Positions 11,951 through 23,520 of a stretch of 64,000 bases of DNA are shown here, in pieces (the first letter of the stretch is position 1; the number at the start of each line of letters is the position of its first letter). The notes below the pieces were generated by a model that was not told the DNA's origin, searched no databases, and saw nothing but the letters and a program-made list of their open reading frames with translations. Location: NCBI GenBank assembly GCA_015680685.1, contig MNCI01014546.1, forward strand, positions 85,084-149,083, read 5' to 3'. The DNA is from Gnetum montanum (Eukaryota > Streptophyta > Gnetopsida > Gnetales > Gnetaceae). The translations under genes and the position numbers were made by a program.

Positions 11951-12190
11951 TAAGTCCTTGCATGGTGTGGTTCTCATCATAAAAAAAACAATGAGAATTC
12001 AAAGTGCATTCCTTAAACAAAATAAATGCATATGTCCTCGCATGGTGTGGTTCTCATTAGAAAGAAAAAAAATGATGAGGATTCAAAGCACACCCCTTGG
12101 ATAGAATAAATGTATGTGTCTTTACATGGTGTGGTTCCCATTTAAAAAACAATGGGAATTCAAAGCACATCCCTTAAACAAAATAAACAA
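11951..12190 (+). repeat. Three ~80-base tandem repeats with hairpin arms
   Basis: Copies start near 11951, 12031 and 12113. Each contains CATGGTGTGGTTCTCAT (or CCCAT), an A-rich loop, then the complementary ATGAGAATTC / ATGGGAATTC, giving a stem-loop, and ends CCTTAAACAAAATAAA. Complementary changes in both arms of copy 3 (TTCCCATT / AATGGGAA) keep the stem paired. M1 has one copy at about 22030-22095. Confidence 0.75.
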
Positions 12191-13387
12191 GCTACAAGCA
12201 CTGGTTATGGGACTAGTCCCCTCTAACTAAGGCCCTTCCTCACTTCCTACTTCATCTTTAAGAAGGAATGGTGGTTATTCTATGAGAGCACTCTTGTGTC
12301 TCAGGGGATGGATTAGTCTTAGAATGTCGATGCAAAGTCACTAAACATGGTTGGTTTTGGTCTAGATTAAGGATGGATCCTATCAAGTCATTTAACCATA
12401 AAATCCACAAGGGACTTCATGTGACCATAATTAGGAACTTCATTCCACTTTCTCTTTCTCACATCCATATATGCTTTCCATGTCTCACCTCATTACCAGT
12501 TTCATGTTCTAGTTTGATGTCTTGGTTTGATGTGTCAGGATTCTTAGTTAGTTTCTTTTGTGTTTTTGTACTTAACCTTATGTAACCATTAATCATCCAC
12601 AGAGCCCACAAACTCCTTATTTTGAAGTTATGCAAGGGCATAAAAGGCCTGTACCTACTTTGGGGAGGACCCACTTTCATATCTTTTGGTTGGGTTAGTT
12701 AAGTTCTTTACCCTTAGACACTCTTACAATCAAATTCTTTTTGTTTTACCCCATCAATGACATCCAATTGTACACATCTTCACAACAATTTTCTATGAAC
12801 CTTTCTTTTTATTGTTGTGAATTCTTATACCCTCTTCAACTATTTCCTTGTGTTGAACTTTCTCGAATTTGTTGAACCGCTTATCTACTTTACCCTATTT
12901 GTCAACCTTTCCACTACTACCACTTAAGGAACCAATCAACCACAATCACAACTTAGCTAAGTGTAACCACTGATGAGACAAGGCATTTAATAGCCATGTG
13001 TTACACTTTGTATACTAATTCATGATTTTGTTGTGATTGCAGTGGGAAGCATGGACTAGAATTGGAACTATCTTCACCAAGGATAATGCAACAGTACCAT
13101 ACAATGAGGATTGTTCATGATCATTGGATATCTTCTCTCTCTTCTCTCTCATTCTTCTGTTGCCAAGAGGTGTTGGATGTCAATGTTCTTCATGGTGTTC
13201 ACTTCTCTTGTCATGAACACCCAATGTTGTAAAAATATTGTAATTCCATACACTTGGGCACTTAGAGTTTGTATGTTTGTTTCATCTACGTCAGTTTGCA
13301 ATGTCCTTCAATAATCCCATACCAACCCAATATGTTATGTTGTAAAGAACTTACTCCTCCTCTTCTTAACTCAAGGATGAGTTTTCA

Positions 13388-13403
13388 TTCAATCGTGGGG
13401 GTA
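13388..13403 (+). other. Polypurine tract of element B
   Basis: TTCAATCGTGGGGGTA directly precedes the 3' LTR's TGATGA. Confidence 0.8.
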
Positions 13404-14201
13404 TGATGAATCATGGTTTTTCTGTTGACCGCAATGTTGTGTAGATCTGATGTTGTATATCTAATGTCAGGGCATTTACCCAAAGTCTATAAATATTGGG
13501 CTTGGGCTCCAGTTTTCATAGTTAGTCAATCATAGTTTTAGTTTTTAGTTTTCAAGCAACGTAGCGAAACTTTTGCCATTTCTTTTCCTCAAAGTTAGAA
13601 TATTCTCTAAGTGCCCAGAGAAGAAGTTTAAAGTGTGAACGGTTCTTGTTTGAGCATTGATGTACCTAAGTGCATCATTGTGACAGGAATAAAACAAACT
13701 TTTTTGAAAATCCTTGTAGCACTGAGAATAGATTAATATTTTCTCTAATGCATTTTAATTTCTTGCTCTTTACTTTAATGCATTTAAATTAAGCAATTTA
13801 TTTCCAATTGTTAATGAACACGAGCACAACCACTTCGAGCATTCATATAGTACTTGGTAACCCAGCAACACTTAACGTTTGGTAGCCCAATAGTGCTATA
13901 TGTGTTCAAGAAAGTGGGACAATTACTTGTGTTAGGCTAGTTAGGCAATAGACATTAGTTTCAATCTACTCTACCCTTTATTCTTGTTGTAGTCAATTAC
14001 ATCCATAAAATATAAAATGACAAACCATACCCTTGAGCCTCACAAGTGTAGTTGGGAAGACAACGAATGTTCTCAATGCCATCTCACTTTTTAGAGGAAC
14101 TGGTGTACAAGATAACTATAGGTCCACGAAATTCAACCGAATCACATGTAATGCCTTAGTGATTCGTATGGTTGGGTGTAAGGGTACCTTGCTACTCATC
14201 A
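13404..14201 (+). repeat. 3' LTR of element B
   Basis: It starts TGATGAATCATGG and ends GGGTACCTTGCTACTCATCA, 798 bases. A TATAAATA box lies at 13498-13505. The last ~320 bases match the truncated 5' LTR (4495-4852). Unlike the LTRs of M1, M2, E and F, its U3 has no GATATC palindromes. Confidence 0.87.
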
Positions 14202-16083
14202 ATGAGTTATAAATATAATGGTCTTTTAGAATGAACAAAAATGATATTGCAAGAAAGTACATACATACATGGCCAAGCATAGTGCTCTAGTACATGTGGC
14301 CAAAAAATTCTAAGTATATTTGATAATAGATACTATAATTTGTAAATGAAAGAAATTGAACACCTAACCTTTCACATATTATTGTAAGTATGTACCACGA
14401 TTCTACCCATGTTGATTAACATATGAAATATTTTTTATATCATTTAAACGTATGTCTCTAGGTCTCATCCTTATTAATAATGAGAGCATGGTTGTAACAT
14501 CCTAATTAATAATCTTAAAAACATCCTATAAATAACCAATAGAGATGCTACGAAACCCCACAAATCTGGATTTAACCTTTATTTACTAACTCAAAAAAAA
14601 AGTGACAAGATAGATAAAAATTATTAATTAGGAGTATAAATATAGTAAAGTAATATAGCATAGCAAAATTTTATAATAGTTCCATATATAATTAAATAAT
14701 ATTTATTCGATGAAAAAGGAAAATTTATCATAAAATAGTATGTAAAATAGTATGTAAAATAATGATCTTGATGACACTAATTTTTCCTTAATCGAACATC
14801 TAGAAACAAAGTTATTCATATTTTAAATTTACTAAATTAAATAATAAAATATTAATATATAATAATTAATATTGAATTTTCCCAAATGTATTGCACATGA
14901 AATGAAAAATGATCCTTGCAATCTCAAGGTTCCAATGGCATAGATGACAAATTCATATATATCATATTTTATTATTTATTTTTAAAAAATAGGTACATGT
15001 CTCTCTTCCAAAGTTGTATAGAATTGATCAATCTTTCATCTCATGTCTCTATTCCAAAGTTTCCCTACCTACTCTAAGCTCTTTGCATCAAAATGCAGGA
15101 GGAGTCAAAACTCCTCAAATAAGAAAGGTTATTATATTTTTCTCTTCATGAAGCATAAAGGTTCAAGGCCAAAATTTGCAAGATATGGGCTAGACAAAGG
15201 TTTCTAATCAAATATTAAAAAATGTTTCAAAGTCTAGAAATGCCACAAATATTCCAAAGATTCAAAGGAAATCCAAAAATCTAAAACAATCCAAATATCC
15301 AAAAGAAGTCTGAAAATCCAAGAATGTATATCGAGCCATCTCCAAAAGCTAGGTCTTGGTTACCCTCACTACCAACAAGAACAATCAAGTGTTGGGATAA
15401 CATCACTACTATCATTGAATTATCTTTTAAATTATTTTAATGTCCAAAGATATCACAAATATGTCCAACAAAAATCAGAAGAATATATATTTTAACGAGG
15501 CATCTCCGAAGGCAGCAACAATTTATCATTAGATTAGCCTCGTGACCCTTATCATTATCATTAGATTAGCCTTGTGACCTAAAAAATTTACTTATGGTCA
15601 GGTCTTGATGATAGCCTCACTACTAACATCCTCAACAGTGCACACGTATCAAAATTCATAGCTTCACATGAACTTACAAATCAAAACCCAGAGTAGGGAA
15701 TCTATCCAACAACCCTTATTCTCGTGTGGTGGGACCCACTAGACAACACTCCACTACTACATGTAGACAAGGGAATCTAAAAGATTCACCACTCCCACTA
15801 CCAACTAAACACAAATGGTCATGTAAATATTATTATTTTATTCCAAAAATTCAAATAATTTCAAAAATAGCCAAATCAAAGGTAGCCAAAAATTCCACAA
15901 AATTCTTGCAAAATCACGCTTATGTCATGGGCAATACCAAAATATTCATAAACTATCCAAAGAGCAAGTTGGGCAAGGTTCCCACAATTTCAAAAATTCA
16001 CCAAAAGAATAAAAAAATGGCCAAACATAATTAAAATACCAAAAACAAATAAAAAATTGGGGGGGGGGGGGGGGGTGGGCCCC
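14202..16083. other. AT-rich intergenic DNA, no gene seen
   Basis: No supported reading frame or RNA gene. It has low-complexity stretches, such as CCAAA/TCCAAAAAT-rich repeats near 15225-15330, and a short near-duplicate at 15525-15580 (ATCATTAGATTAGCCT twice). It ends in a long G run next to the gap. Confidence 0.6.
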
Positions 16084-16749
16084 NNNNNNNNNNNNNNNNN
16101 NNNNNNNNNNNNNNNNNNNNNNNNNNNNNNNNNNNNNNNNNNNNNNNNNNNNNNNNNNNNNNNNNNNNNNNNNNNNNNNNNNNNNNNNNNNNNNNNNNNN
16201 NNNNNNNNNNNNNNNNNNNNNNNNNNNNNNNNNNNNNNNNNNNNNNNNNNNNNNNNNNNNNNNNNNNNNNNNNNNNNNNNNNNNNNNNNNNNNNNNNNNN
16301 NNNNNNNNNNNNNNNNNNNNNNNNNNNNNNNNNNNNNNNNNNNNNNNNNNNNNNNNNNNNNNNNNNNNNNNNNNNNNNNNNNNNNNNNNNNNNNNNNNNN
16401 NNNNNNNNNNNNNNNNNNNNNNNNNNNNNNNNNNNNNNNNNNNNNNNNNNNNNNNNNNNNNNNNNNNNNNNNNNNNNNNNNNNNNNNNNNNNNNNNNNNN
16501 NNNNNNNNNNNNNNNNNNNNNNNNNNNNNNNNNNNNNNNNNNNNNNNNNNNNNNNNNNNNNNNNNNNNNNNNNNNNNNNNNNNNNNNNNNNNNNNNNNNN
16601 NNNNNNNNNNNNNNNNNNNNNNNNNNNNNNNNNNNNNNNNNNNNNNNNNNNNNNNNNNNNNNNNNNNNNNNNNNNNNNNNNNNNNNNNNNNNNNNNNNNN
16701 NNNNNNNNNNNNNNNNNNNNNNNNNNNNNNNNNNNNNNNNNNNNNNNNN
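16084..16749. other. Assembly gap (666 N)
   Basis: An uninterrupted run of N. The left edge is a G homopolymer (about 16059-16075), a likely cause of the break. The right edge falls inside a LINE fragment. Confidence 0.99.
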
Positions 16750-17649
16750 CTTTATTTTGGGGAGGGTCGGAAGTTTCCAAATAAGTTGGAAGAGAGGGAT
16801 CCAAAATGTTTCTGACTCTTGTTTGTGCCAATACTTATTGCAACGTTGAATGACTTCAGATGGGTCATGCATGAGATGAAAGGGGACAAATGGCCGATAG
16901 GGCAAGAGTTTAACCCCATTAAGCCATTGAAGGCCATGAAAAAGGCTTTGCACTATAACATCCAAATGCTAGTGACCATGAAGAAAAGAGTAAATCTGAA
17001 CTAGGCAATGGTTCATTGCAGCCGACTCCCCATACAAAGTGTTAAACTCGACCCCTGAAATCCAACGACTAGCCAGCCTAAGACAATTGAAGGAAATGAC
17101 ACCCTTTCGATACCACGAGGTAGCCACCTTAGCATTTGTGATAGCAAGGGGAGCGGGCGACAGAGGTAACCACCACGGACACACTTTAGAGAGTATAGTA
17201 GGGTTGATTTTAACGTTAGTCCAGTCAATGTGAGTGTGTAGAATTTGCCAGGCCCTCCAAATGCTTTTGAAAACATGAGATCCGGGAAGAATGATAGTAT
17301 GGGGGGAAAGGATCCAATTGACGAAATGGATGCCTTTCCAGAAGGGCTTATTTTTAGGAAATGCTTGATGAAGCCTTGATTGGAGGAGGGTCCCTATAAT
17401 ATTTGAGGCATCTAAATGTTGTACCAACCACTTAGCAACCAGGGTAATTCCTTGCTTATAAGAGTTCAAAAGGCCTAAGCCACCCTTATTCTTGGGGAGA
17501 GTAATATGGTAGAATCTCGACATAATAAGCAAAATCGTGGAAGAAGAGTAGAAAGCAGAGAGGAGGAATGAATATCCACAATAAATAAGATAGCCATATG
17601 AAAAGAAAATTAAAATTATCTTCCTTTCTTGAGTTGGTAGAGCTCTCAA
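16750..17649 (-). pseudogene. LINE ORF2 fragment (C-terminal to the RT palm)
   Basis: The minus strand is open for 226 codons (16969-17649) and continues in another frame to the gap. It reads FYHITLPKNKGGLGLLNSY, then AKWLVQHLD, KPFWKGIH and VCPWWLPLSP. The LPK-KGGLG-- block followed by an FWK stretch is characteristic of the region after the RT palm in plant L1-type LINEs. The catalytic core would lie upstream on the minus strand (above 17649) but is not recognisable there, and the end is lost in the gap. It is likely an old truncated copy. Confidence 0.72.
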
Positions 17650-19597
17650 AATTCTTTTAGTGTCTTCCTTTTCTACTTAATGCTTTCAAATTGTCTTTAC
17701 TATGCTTGACTTGTTGCACTTGGAACCCTTCTACAAACTACAACATGATGTATCTAAGGCCTAAATTTATTTATAAGGGGTAGAATGGAAGAAACTAGGC
17801 TTAAATAGGCTTCAAAATGAATAAGAAAGCAAAAAACATATTTCTAGAAGAATGTGATAGAATGAGGTTTTGAAAAACGATGGTTGATGCAGAAAATAAC
17901 TATAGAAAACCAACGATAGGTGAGGCGGGAAGAAAAATCATGATACATAATGTATATCATATACTTTAAAAGAAAATGTGTTATGCACGTCAACATGCTT
18001 AAATTTGATGTTTGATCTTTTTTCTTTTTTCGTTTAAAAATAATTTTTTATTTTTAATTTATTTTCATAAAAAACCCATTTTCATAAGTTCATTATTATT
18101 TTTGTCTTCTCTAACTAATACCTCAATTTTTAAGTACTCATAACATGCATAGGACTTCAAATCAAATTCCATTGAATCTACAAGATTCTTATCAAGTGTT
18201 TTACCTAGGCATTACTTATTATGGTTGCCTAGTTTAAATGTCAAAACTTTTTCAATATTTAACATAATTAGAAATTGTGATATCTTGAGAATTGTAAGTC
18301 AAATTCTAATGAACCAAGGGTCAAAATCTTGGTTTTCAAAAGAAATTAGTAAGGTACATTTTAGGCAAGACATTATCCTAAGGTACTTCCTTAACAAAGT
18401 TCATTTATGCAATATTTAATTATAATTAAAAATGAACTACAAATCCTAGTTTAATAACAAAAGGTAATAAAGGATATGGTTTGGGTAGGGTTAGGGTCCA
18501 TATTTTATCCATGAACAAAGTATTATATAGGCACATGTACATAATAAAATGGTAATAAAATAAAAAGATGCATGGGTAAATGTACATAAGAAAGCATAAA
18601 TGTGCATAAAGAAATAAATATGCATACCCAAATACTTGTAAAGGTATGATAATTGACAAAAGAAAAACCTCCTAGGGTAATTGGATTTTAACATTTAATC
18701 ATAAAATATAAAGTAAACCAATGACTAAGCTCCAACAATAGTAGAATAAAGGATATAAAACTTTAACAAAACATCATAGCAAGCATATTGCATTCACTAA
18801 TGGTTTTTCCTTGAATTAAAAGAGTGACCTTTGTGAGTTTACTTGTAAAAATAAGTAGACAAGTTGAAAATAAAATTGAATATTAATCATTATGTTTTTT
18901 TGTTACTACAAATTCTAAATGAATTAAATCTATTTCTAATTAACATAACTACATATGCCTATAGGTAGTTAAACATGAGATCACAAGTCATTATCTTCCC
19001 ACTTGGACTAGTAGTGGTTCTATTTGTGTTTGATTTATTCTAACATAAAGTGTATGATTTTGATGTTCTTTTACATTGAATAAAACTAAGTAAAAATATA
19101 GATTTACATCAAAACTAAGTAATTTTGTAACTCCAAGTTATCGGTTCAATTCTAGTGGGTAATTTTAAGTTACAAACTTATAACTTTATTGTATGTCTTC
19201 AAGTCAATATTAAAAGAAAAAAATGTTTCAAGTTCCAACACCTTGTTTAAAATTCATTGCCATGTACAATGCTCTAACTTATAGTAATTTTGAGAGAATT
19301 ATATATCCAAATATCTATATGTATCCATGATCTTAGGTTATCTATTATTTTATTGAAAAATATAATTTGTTGTTGCATCCACAAATTTATACGTTGTTTT
19401 AACAATCATCTTTGTTCTTGCATATTCAAGAGATCATTGTGTTGTATAACTTACATATCAATCTACTTTAATGCACCTTTTATGGACCATCATTTCTTAA
19501 ATCAACTTTGGAACTTGGAATATTTTGTTGATAGTTTGTAAAAAATGTTACATTTCATCACAACCCATTATGAACTTGTACGAAGGTTTTTAGAATT
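17650..19597. other. AT-rich intergenic DNA, no gene seen
   Basis: Short frames on both strands are low-complexity, and none shows a recognisable domain. The 3' edge is the ATAAC target duplication of element M2. Confidence 0.6.
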
Positions 19598-19602
19598 ATA
19601 AC

Positions 19603-19620
19603 TAATGAGTGGCGAGGTAG
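19603..19620 (-). repeat. Residual 3' LTR end of M2 (18 bases)
   Basis: On the minus strand CTACCTCGCCACTCATTA follows the 3' ORF directly. It matches the TACCTCGCCACTCATCA terminus of other LTRs and is followed by the target duplication GTTAT. The rest of the 3' LTR and the end of the ORF are deleted. Confidence 0.8.
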
Positions 19621-19961
19621 CCCTCTAGTTCAGAATTTGCGACTTCTAGCTTCTGCAACGTTTTCTTGTGCTCTACAAATTTTTCTTCATATTTGGTGTA
19701 GGTGGCAACTACCTGCTTCTCGAGCTCTGTTCTCGGGTGTCCTGCTGTCAACATGGCTAGATTGGCACACCACAAGTTTGCCAATTCCATGTACTTTGTG
19801 AGATCTTGAATCTGCAAGTCCCGCCTTTTAAGCTCTACTTAGTGGAAAAATGCATATGTGTCCAATATGGCCCGCCAATCAGTGTGTTGATCACTGAAAG
19901 TGTTGATGTGGACCTTGGCCATATGGATCTCCTTCTTGATGACTTGCTTATACATCCCCAC
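19621..19961 (-). pseudogene. 3' ORF of M2, distal segment (after M1 insertion)
   Basis: It continues the coiled-coil region beyond M1. It reads VGMYKQVIKKEIHMAKVHINTFSDQH, then after one stop LQIQDLTKYMELANLW and AMLTAGHPRTELEKQVV. The homologous stretches are in A (about 2783-2960) and E (about 55893-56230). The last residues before the stop come from the LTR remnant, so the protein end is chimeric. Confidence 0.82.
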
Positions 19962-20745
19962 TGATGAGTGGCGAGGTACCCCTACACTCAACCATACGAA
20001 TACGAGCATCTCACGTGCGATCCGGTCGAACTCCAAGGACTAAGTGCTTACGCACCTTATGGAACACTTAAGGTTAATCAACTGTTGTCTTCCCAAACTT
20101 ACTTGTATTTTCACAGTTATATGGTTAGGTAAGTTTGAGGTATGTGATTTTTATATCTTTTCTCTTTTTAACGCCTATGCTAATGAGGAAAGGTGAAGAG
20201 ACTAAGTTACTAACTTATATTAACTAAGTTCTAATTGCCCTAGCACCAGTATATGTTCCCACTTGCTGCACACACCCTGAACCAGTGCAACGCTGCTGGG
20301 ATTACCAAACGCTACTCATTACTAGGTTACCAAGCGTTACACATGTGCTCAAAGCGGTCGTACTAAATGCACTTAACTAGGGGAGTTGAGGGTTGAGAGA
20401 GATTTAATTATCTAGGAAAGAAATTAAACATTTAACAGTAATTAAATCCTATTTAGCTTAGTCCATGTGCTGCAAGGTTTATCAGAAAGTTCATCTTTAT
20501 TTCCGTACACAAATGTGTGCTCAGGTACAATTTGCTCGAATAAAGATCCATTCACTTTGAGACTGCTACTGCAGGCACATGTAAATTATTCTAACTCTGG
20601 AATGGAAAAACTGCTATAGTTTGGCTAAGGTCTAGATCTAGATGGAGAAACAAGGGAAAGCCGCCTCTTATTTCTAGAACTGGTGACAGGATGTGATATC
20701 GCGTACGCGATATCTCAGGGGCCGATGCTATATCACAGCTCATCA
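19962..20745 (-). repeat. 3' LTR of M1
   Basis: On the minus strand it starts TGATGAGCTGTGATATAG and ends GGGTACCTCGCCACTCATCA, 784 bases. U3 contains a perfect 20-base palindrome, GATATC-GCGTACGC-GATATC (20695-20714). The PPT (TCAGTCATGGGGGTA) lies immediately outside at 20746-20760. Confidence 0.9.
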
Positions 20746-22615
20746 TACCCCCATGACTGAATGAAAACTTATCCTCGAGTTCCTTACAAAATATTGGGAA
20801 GGTATGGGATTATTGACTTGAATGATGCTACTGGTGAACGGGGTGACATGTGAATGGATCATCATTACAATACATGGAAAAAATTAGTGTTCATGACAAC
20901 AAGAGTGAATACTATACACATTTGACATCCAGCCTTATTTGGTAGTTGAGAGAAAAGAAGAGAGAGAGAGAGAAAGAGAGAAAAGAAGAAGTCTGTTGCT
21001 GCCAACGCCAAGATTATGCCTTTCGTTGTCCATCCATAAGTGCATCATCAATCTTGTTCCTTGCATAACGTCTTCAGCACCAATCCATTCCAAGTGTTCC
21101 CTCCAGATCCAATCCATTGGTGTATGATTGCCATCTGCACATACAACATAGTCTTATATTAGCAAGGGTAAATGAATCACAATGTAGTTAATACCTTGCC
21201 TCAATGTAAGGTCCATTAGCTGAGTTGTGATATGGCCAATGCATATCTGGAGATATAATACTGGTGACTACCCGAAGTGTAGGGGTTAGGAGAAAATCAA
21301 AAAAATTGGACCAGGACCCCCATGACTGAGAGCGAACCTCCGGTAGTGAGAGAATGGAAAAATATAAGGAATAAGAGAGATGGAGAAAAAGAAACAATGG
21401 CAATGCCAATAAAATGGATGTCAAAGATGGAGATGAACAAAATAAATGGTGATTGCTAAAATGTTTAAGGGAAAGAAATTAACAGATGCACCAAACAGGA
21501 ATGCTAGTGGATCCTCCCCAAAGTAGGCTCATGCCCTTAATGCCCTGACAATCCCATATTCAAAGAGTCCATGGGCCCTAGAAATGTCATTTGGAAGCAA
21601 GAGTTAAATTCTTAACCACAAAATTTTACCAAAAAGAAAACAATGGATCAACCAAAATACAGACTATTGATACAACTGACAATGAGGTGAAAAATGGAGA
21701 AGAAAGAATGGGAAGAAGAGAATGGAATGGAATCTCAAGAACAAGGTGGTGTACAACCCCTTGTGTATTTCATGGTTAATGTGACTCCGTAGATCTCATT
21801 CCAAATCTAGCCTCAAACAAACCACATCTAGTGACTTCGCATTAATACATTCTGCCAATCCATCCACTTGAAGTAACAAGAATGCTTCCACCAAAGAGTT
21901 ACCACCATTCCGACAAAACAAAAAAGGAGAAAGTAGGAAGCGAGAAGGGCCTTAGTTAGAGGGAACATGTTTATTTAGTTCCATAACCAGTGCTTATAGC
22001 CCAGATGATTATTTCGTCTACGGGGGAATGCTTTGAATTCTCACTGTTTTTTTTTTTTTTTTGTGTAAGAACCACACCATGCAAAGACTTTGTTATTTTT
22101 ATTAGCTCAGCTTTCCGATAATGGAGCAACGTCGAAATGGTAAGGAAAACTCAAGAAGAAAACATTCAAGAACCCAAGAGAATGGCCAACACAAATGCAT
22201 CAAATCCCCTTGAAGTCACACCCTTTTCAACCCTTGAGTCCTTCCGTAGTTTGAGAAATGCTCAGTCACCGATTCGTTGATAGTTCTTATTATTAAGAAA
22301 GGGACTGTACATTTTCAAGGCAAGAGAGATCATAGAATTTCATGGATGCATGGATGACATGGACTCATTGCCTATTATATCAAAAGAACCATACCAAAGT
22401 ATCAACATCATAACTTAAAGGTAAAAACCAAACATTAGCAATCAATGGAATACAGTTCATACCATATTTAGGAGCACTTATTAGGTGACAAACTTAACAA
22501 AATGAATAAACACACAAATAAACCAAGAAGTATGAATGATGTTGTAAAACAAAAATAAGAAAAGTTAAATAAATTTGTAAAACAAAAACTTAAAAAGAAC
22601 TAAGGGCCTTGATTG
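20746..22615 (-). other. Non-coding 3' internal region of M1 with PPT
   Basis: About 1.9 kb without coding signal. It begins at 20746-20760 with the PPT. It is homologous to element B's post-integrase region: a hairpin repeat copy at about 22030-22095, and a segment at 21880-21965 that matches 12212-12300 of B in inverted orientation. A GA-rich stretch at 20944-20988 is simple sequence. Confidence 0.65.
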
Positions 22616-22616
22616 A

Positions 22617-23520
22617 TCAGCATAGGTGGCCATCTCCCCCATGACTGAATTGAAAGAGAGAGATCCAAAATAATGAGCATTTGTTTGAATTTTTTAGAAG
22701 TGTCCAACTTCTCCCAATTGATGTTTTCAGGTTAAGGGTTGGAAGTTGGCGATGCTCCAGCTCCAGTGTATCAATGCTTTCGATGTGAGTGTAATTTGTT
22801 CCCCCAATTAGCTCCATGCATGTTGGTAAGTTGCTCTTTGGATCAGCTATCAACCATGGGGTGTCTTTTTGTTATGTGGTTGCTACATACAAGCACTTTT
22901 GTATGTTAATTTCTTGTGCACACCGGTTACATGCAGGCAATGTTGAGCATTCCTGTACGCAATCACACCTTGTATCGCTGTATGTGATGCATGGAACCTT
23001 CTTCCTCTCGATCTTCCCAAAGGTGTTTTTCTTAGATATTTTTAGGGAAAGATTGGAGATTCCTAGGCATGTGTTTATTGTACTTGTCCATGTCCTTCCC
23101 ATTATTATTGGGAAGTCCCCTTTATCATTGTTTACTTGTATCACTAGGAAATCAACAGGGTATGACCAACCACACATAGTGGTAACAGTGTCCTCCACCA
23201 GTCCCAGGGGAACAGTGATGGACTGGTCAGCCAGCTCTAAGAGAATGTTGCTCTTTTTTAGTGGGGGCAGGTTCCAGGCTTTATACATCTCCTGTGATAT
23301 TAAGTTGACTCCAGAACCTGAGTCTAGAAGAGCTTTACGTGGTTCATTCCCAGCAACTTGGAGATAAATTAAGGGACCTTCAGGATCAGAGAATTTCCTG
23401 GGAAGGTGGCCCTCCTTGATCCAGTCAATGATAGTATGTGTTAACATAACCATGTGTGTTGAGCTCTATTTTTGATTTGAAGCCTTATTTGATGAAGAAG
23501 CGTTCATAGGTTCAATCGCT
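22617..23520 (-). pseudogene. Aspartic protease region of M1, joined to post-integrase sequence
   Basis: The open frame 23453-22872 (minus, 193 codons) reads LIYLQVAGNEPRKALLDSGSGVNLIS with the active-site DSG intact. It continues WSYPVDFLVIQV, then FPIIMGRTWTSTINTCLGI and the spacer VPCITYSDTRCDCVQECSTL. This is the best-preserved protease in the window and complete across its core. Downstream the sequence (22853-22617) soon turns into the segment that follows integrase in element B, ending SHGGDGHL. The deletion therefore removed everything from RT to integrase. Confidence 0.87.

Larger units (their letters stand above)
11161..13387 (+). other. Non-coding 3' internal region of element B
   Basis: About 2.2 kb between integrase and PPT without credible coding sequence. 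It begins with a PPT-like CTTAGTCATGGGGAAGATGGCC (about 11234-11255). Parts are shared with M1 on the other strand, for example CCCTCTAACTAAGGCCCTTC (12221-12240 here, about 21945-21965 in M1). It contains two sets of short tandem repeats listed separately. Confidence 0.7.
4495..14201 (+). mobile_element. Element B: Athila-type Ty3/gypsy retrotransposon with degraded gag-pol
   Basis: It comprises a 5'-truncated LTR, tRNA-Asp-type PBS, gag, protease, reverse transcriptase, RNase H, integrase, about 2.2 kb of non-coding DNA, PPT and a full 3' LTR. Domain order pro-RT-RH-INT identifies Ty3/gypsy (Metaviridae). The PBS and gag zinc-knuckle spacing point to the Athila branch. Unlike A, M2 and E, there is no recognisable 3' ORF. 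Stops are frequent in every domain, so the copy is dead. No target duplication can be tested because the 5' end is lost. Confidence 0.88.

Noticed and set aside
12373-13314. Short hydrophobic frames in B's 3' region
   Set aside because: Pyrimidine-rich non-coding DNA gives Phe/Leu/Ser runs; they are not conserved in M1's homologous segment.
16031-16965. Long open frames on both strands across the N gap
   Set aside because: They are open only because N codons are not stops.
22816-23367. 183-codon plus-strand frame
   Set aside because: Antisense shadow of M1's protease, whose minus-strand reading has the DSG motif and family blocks.
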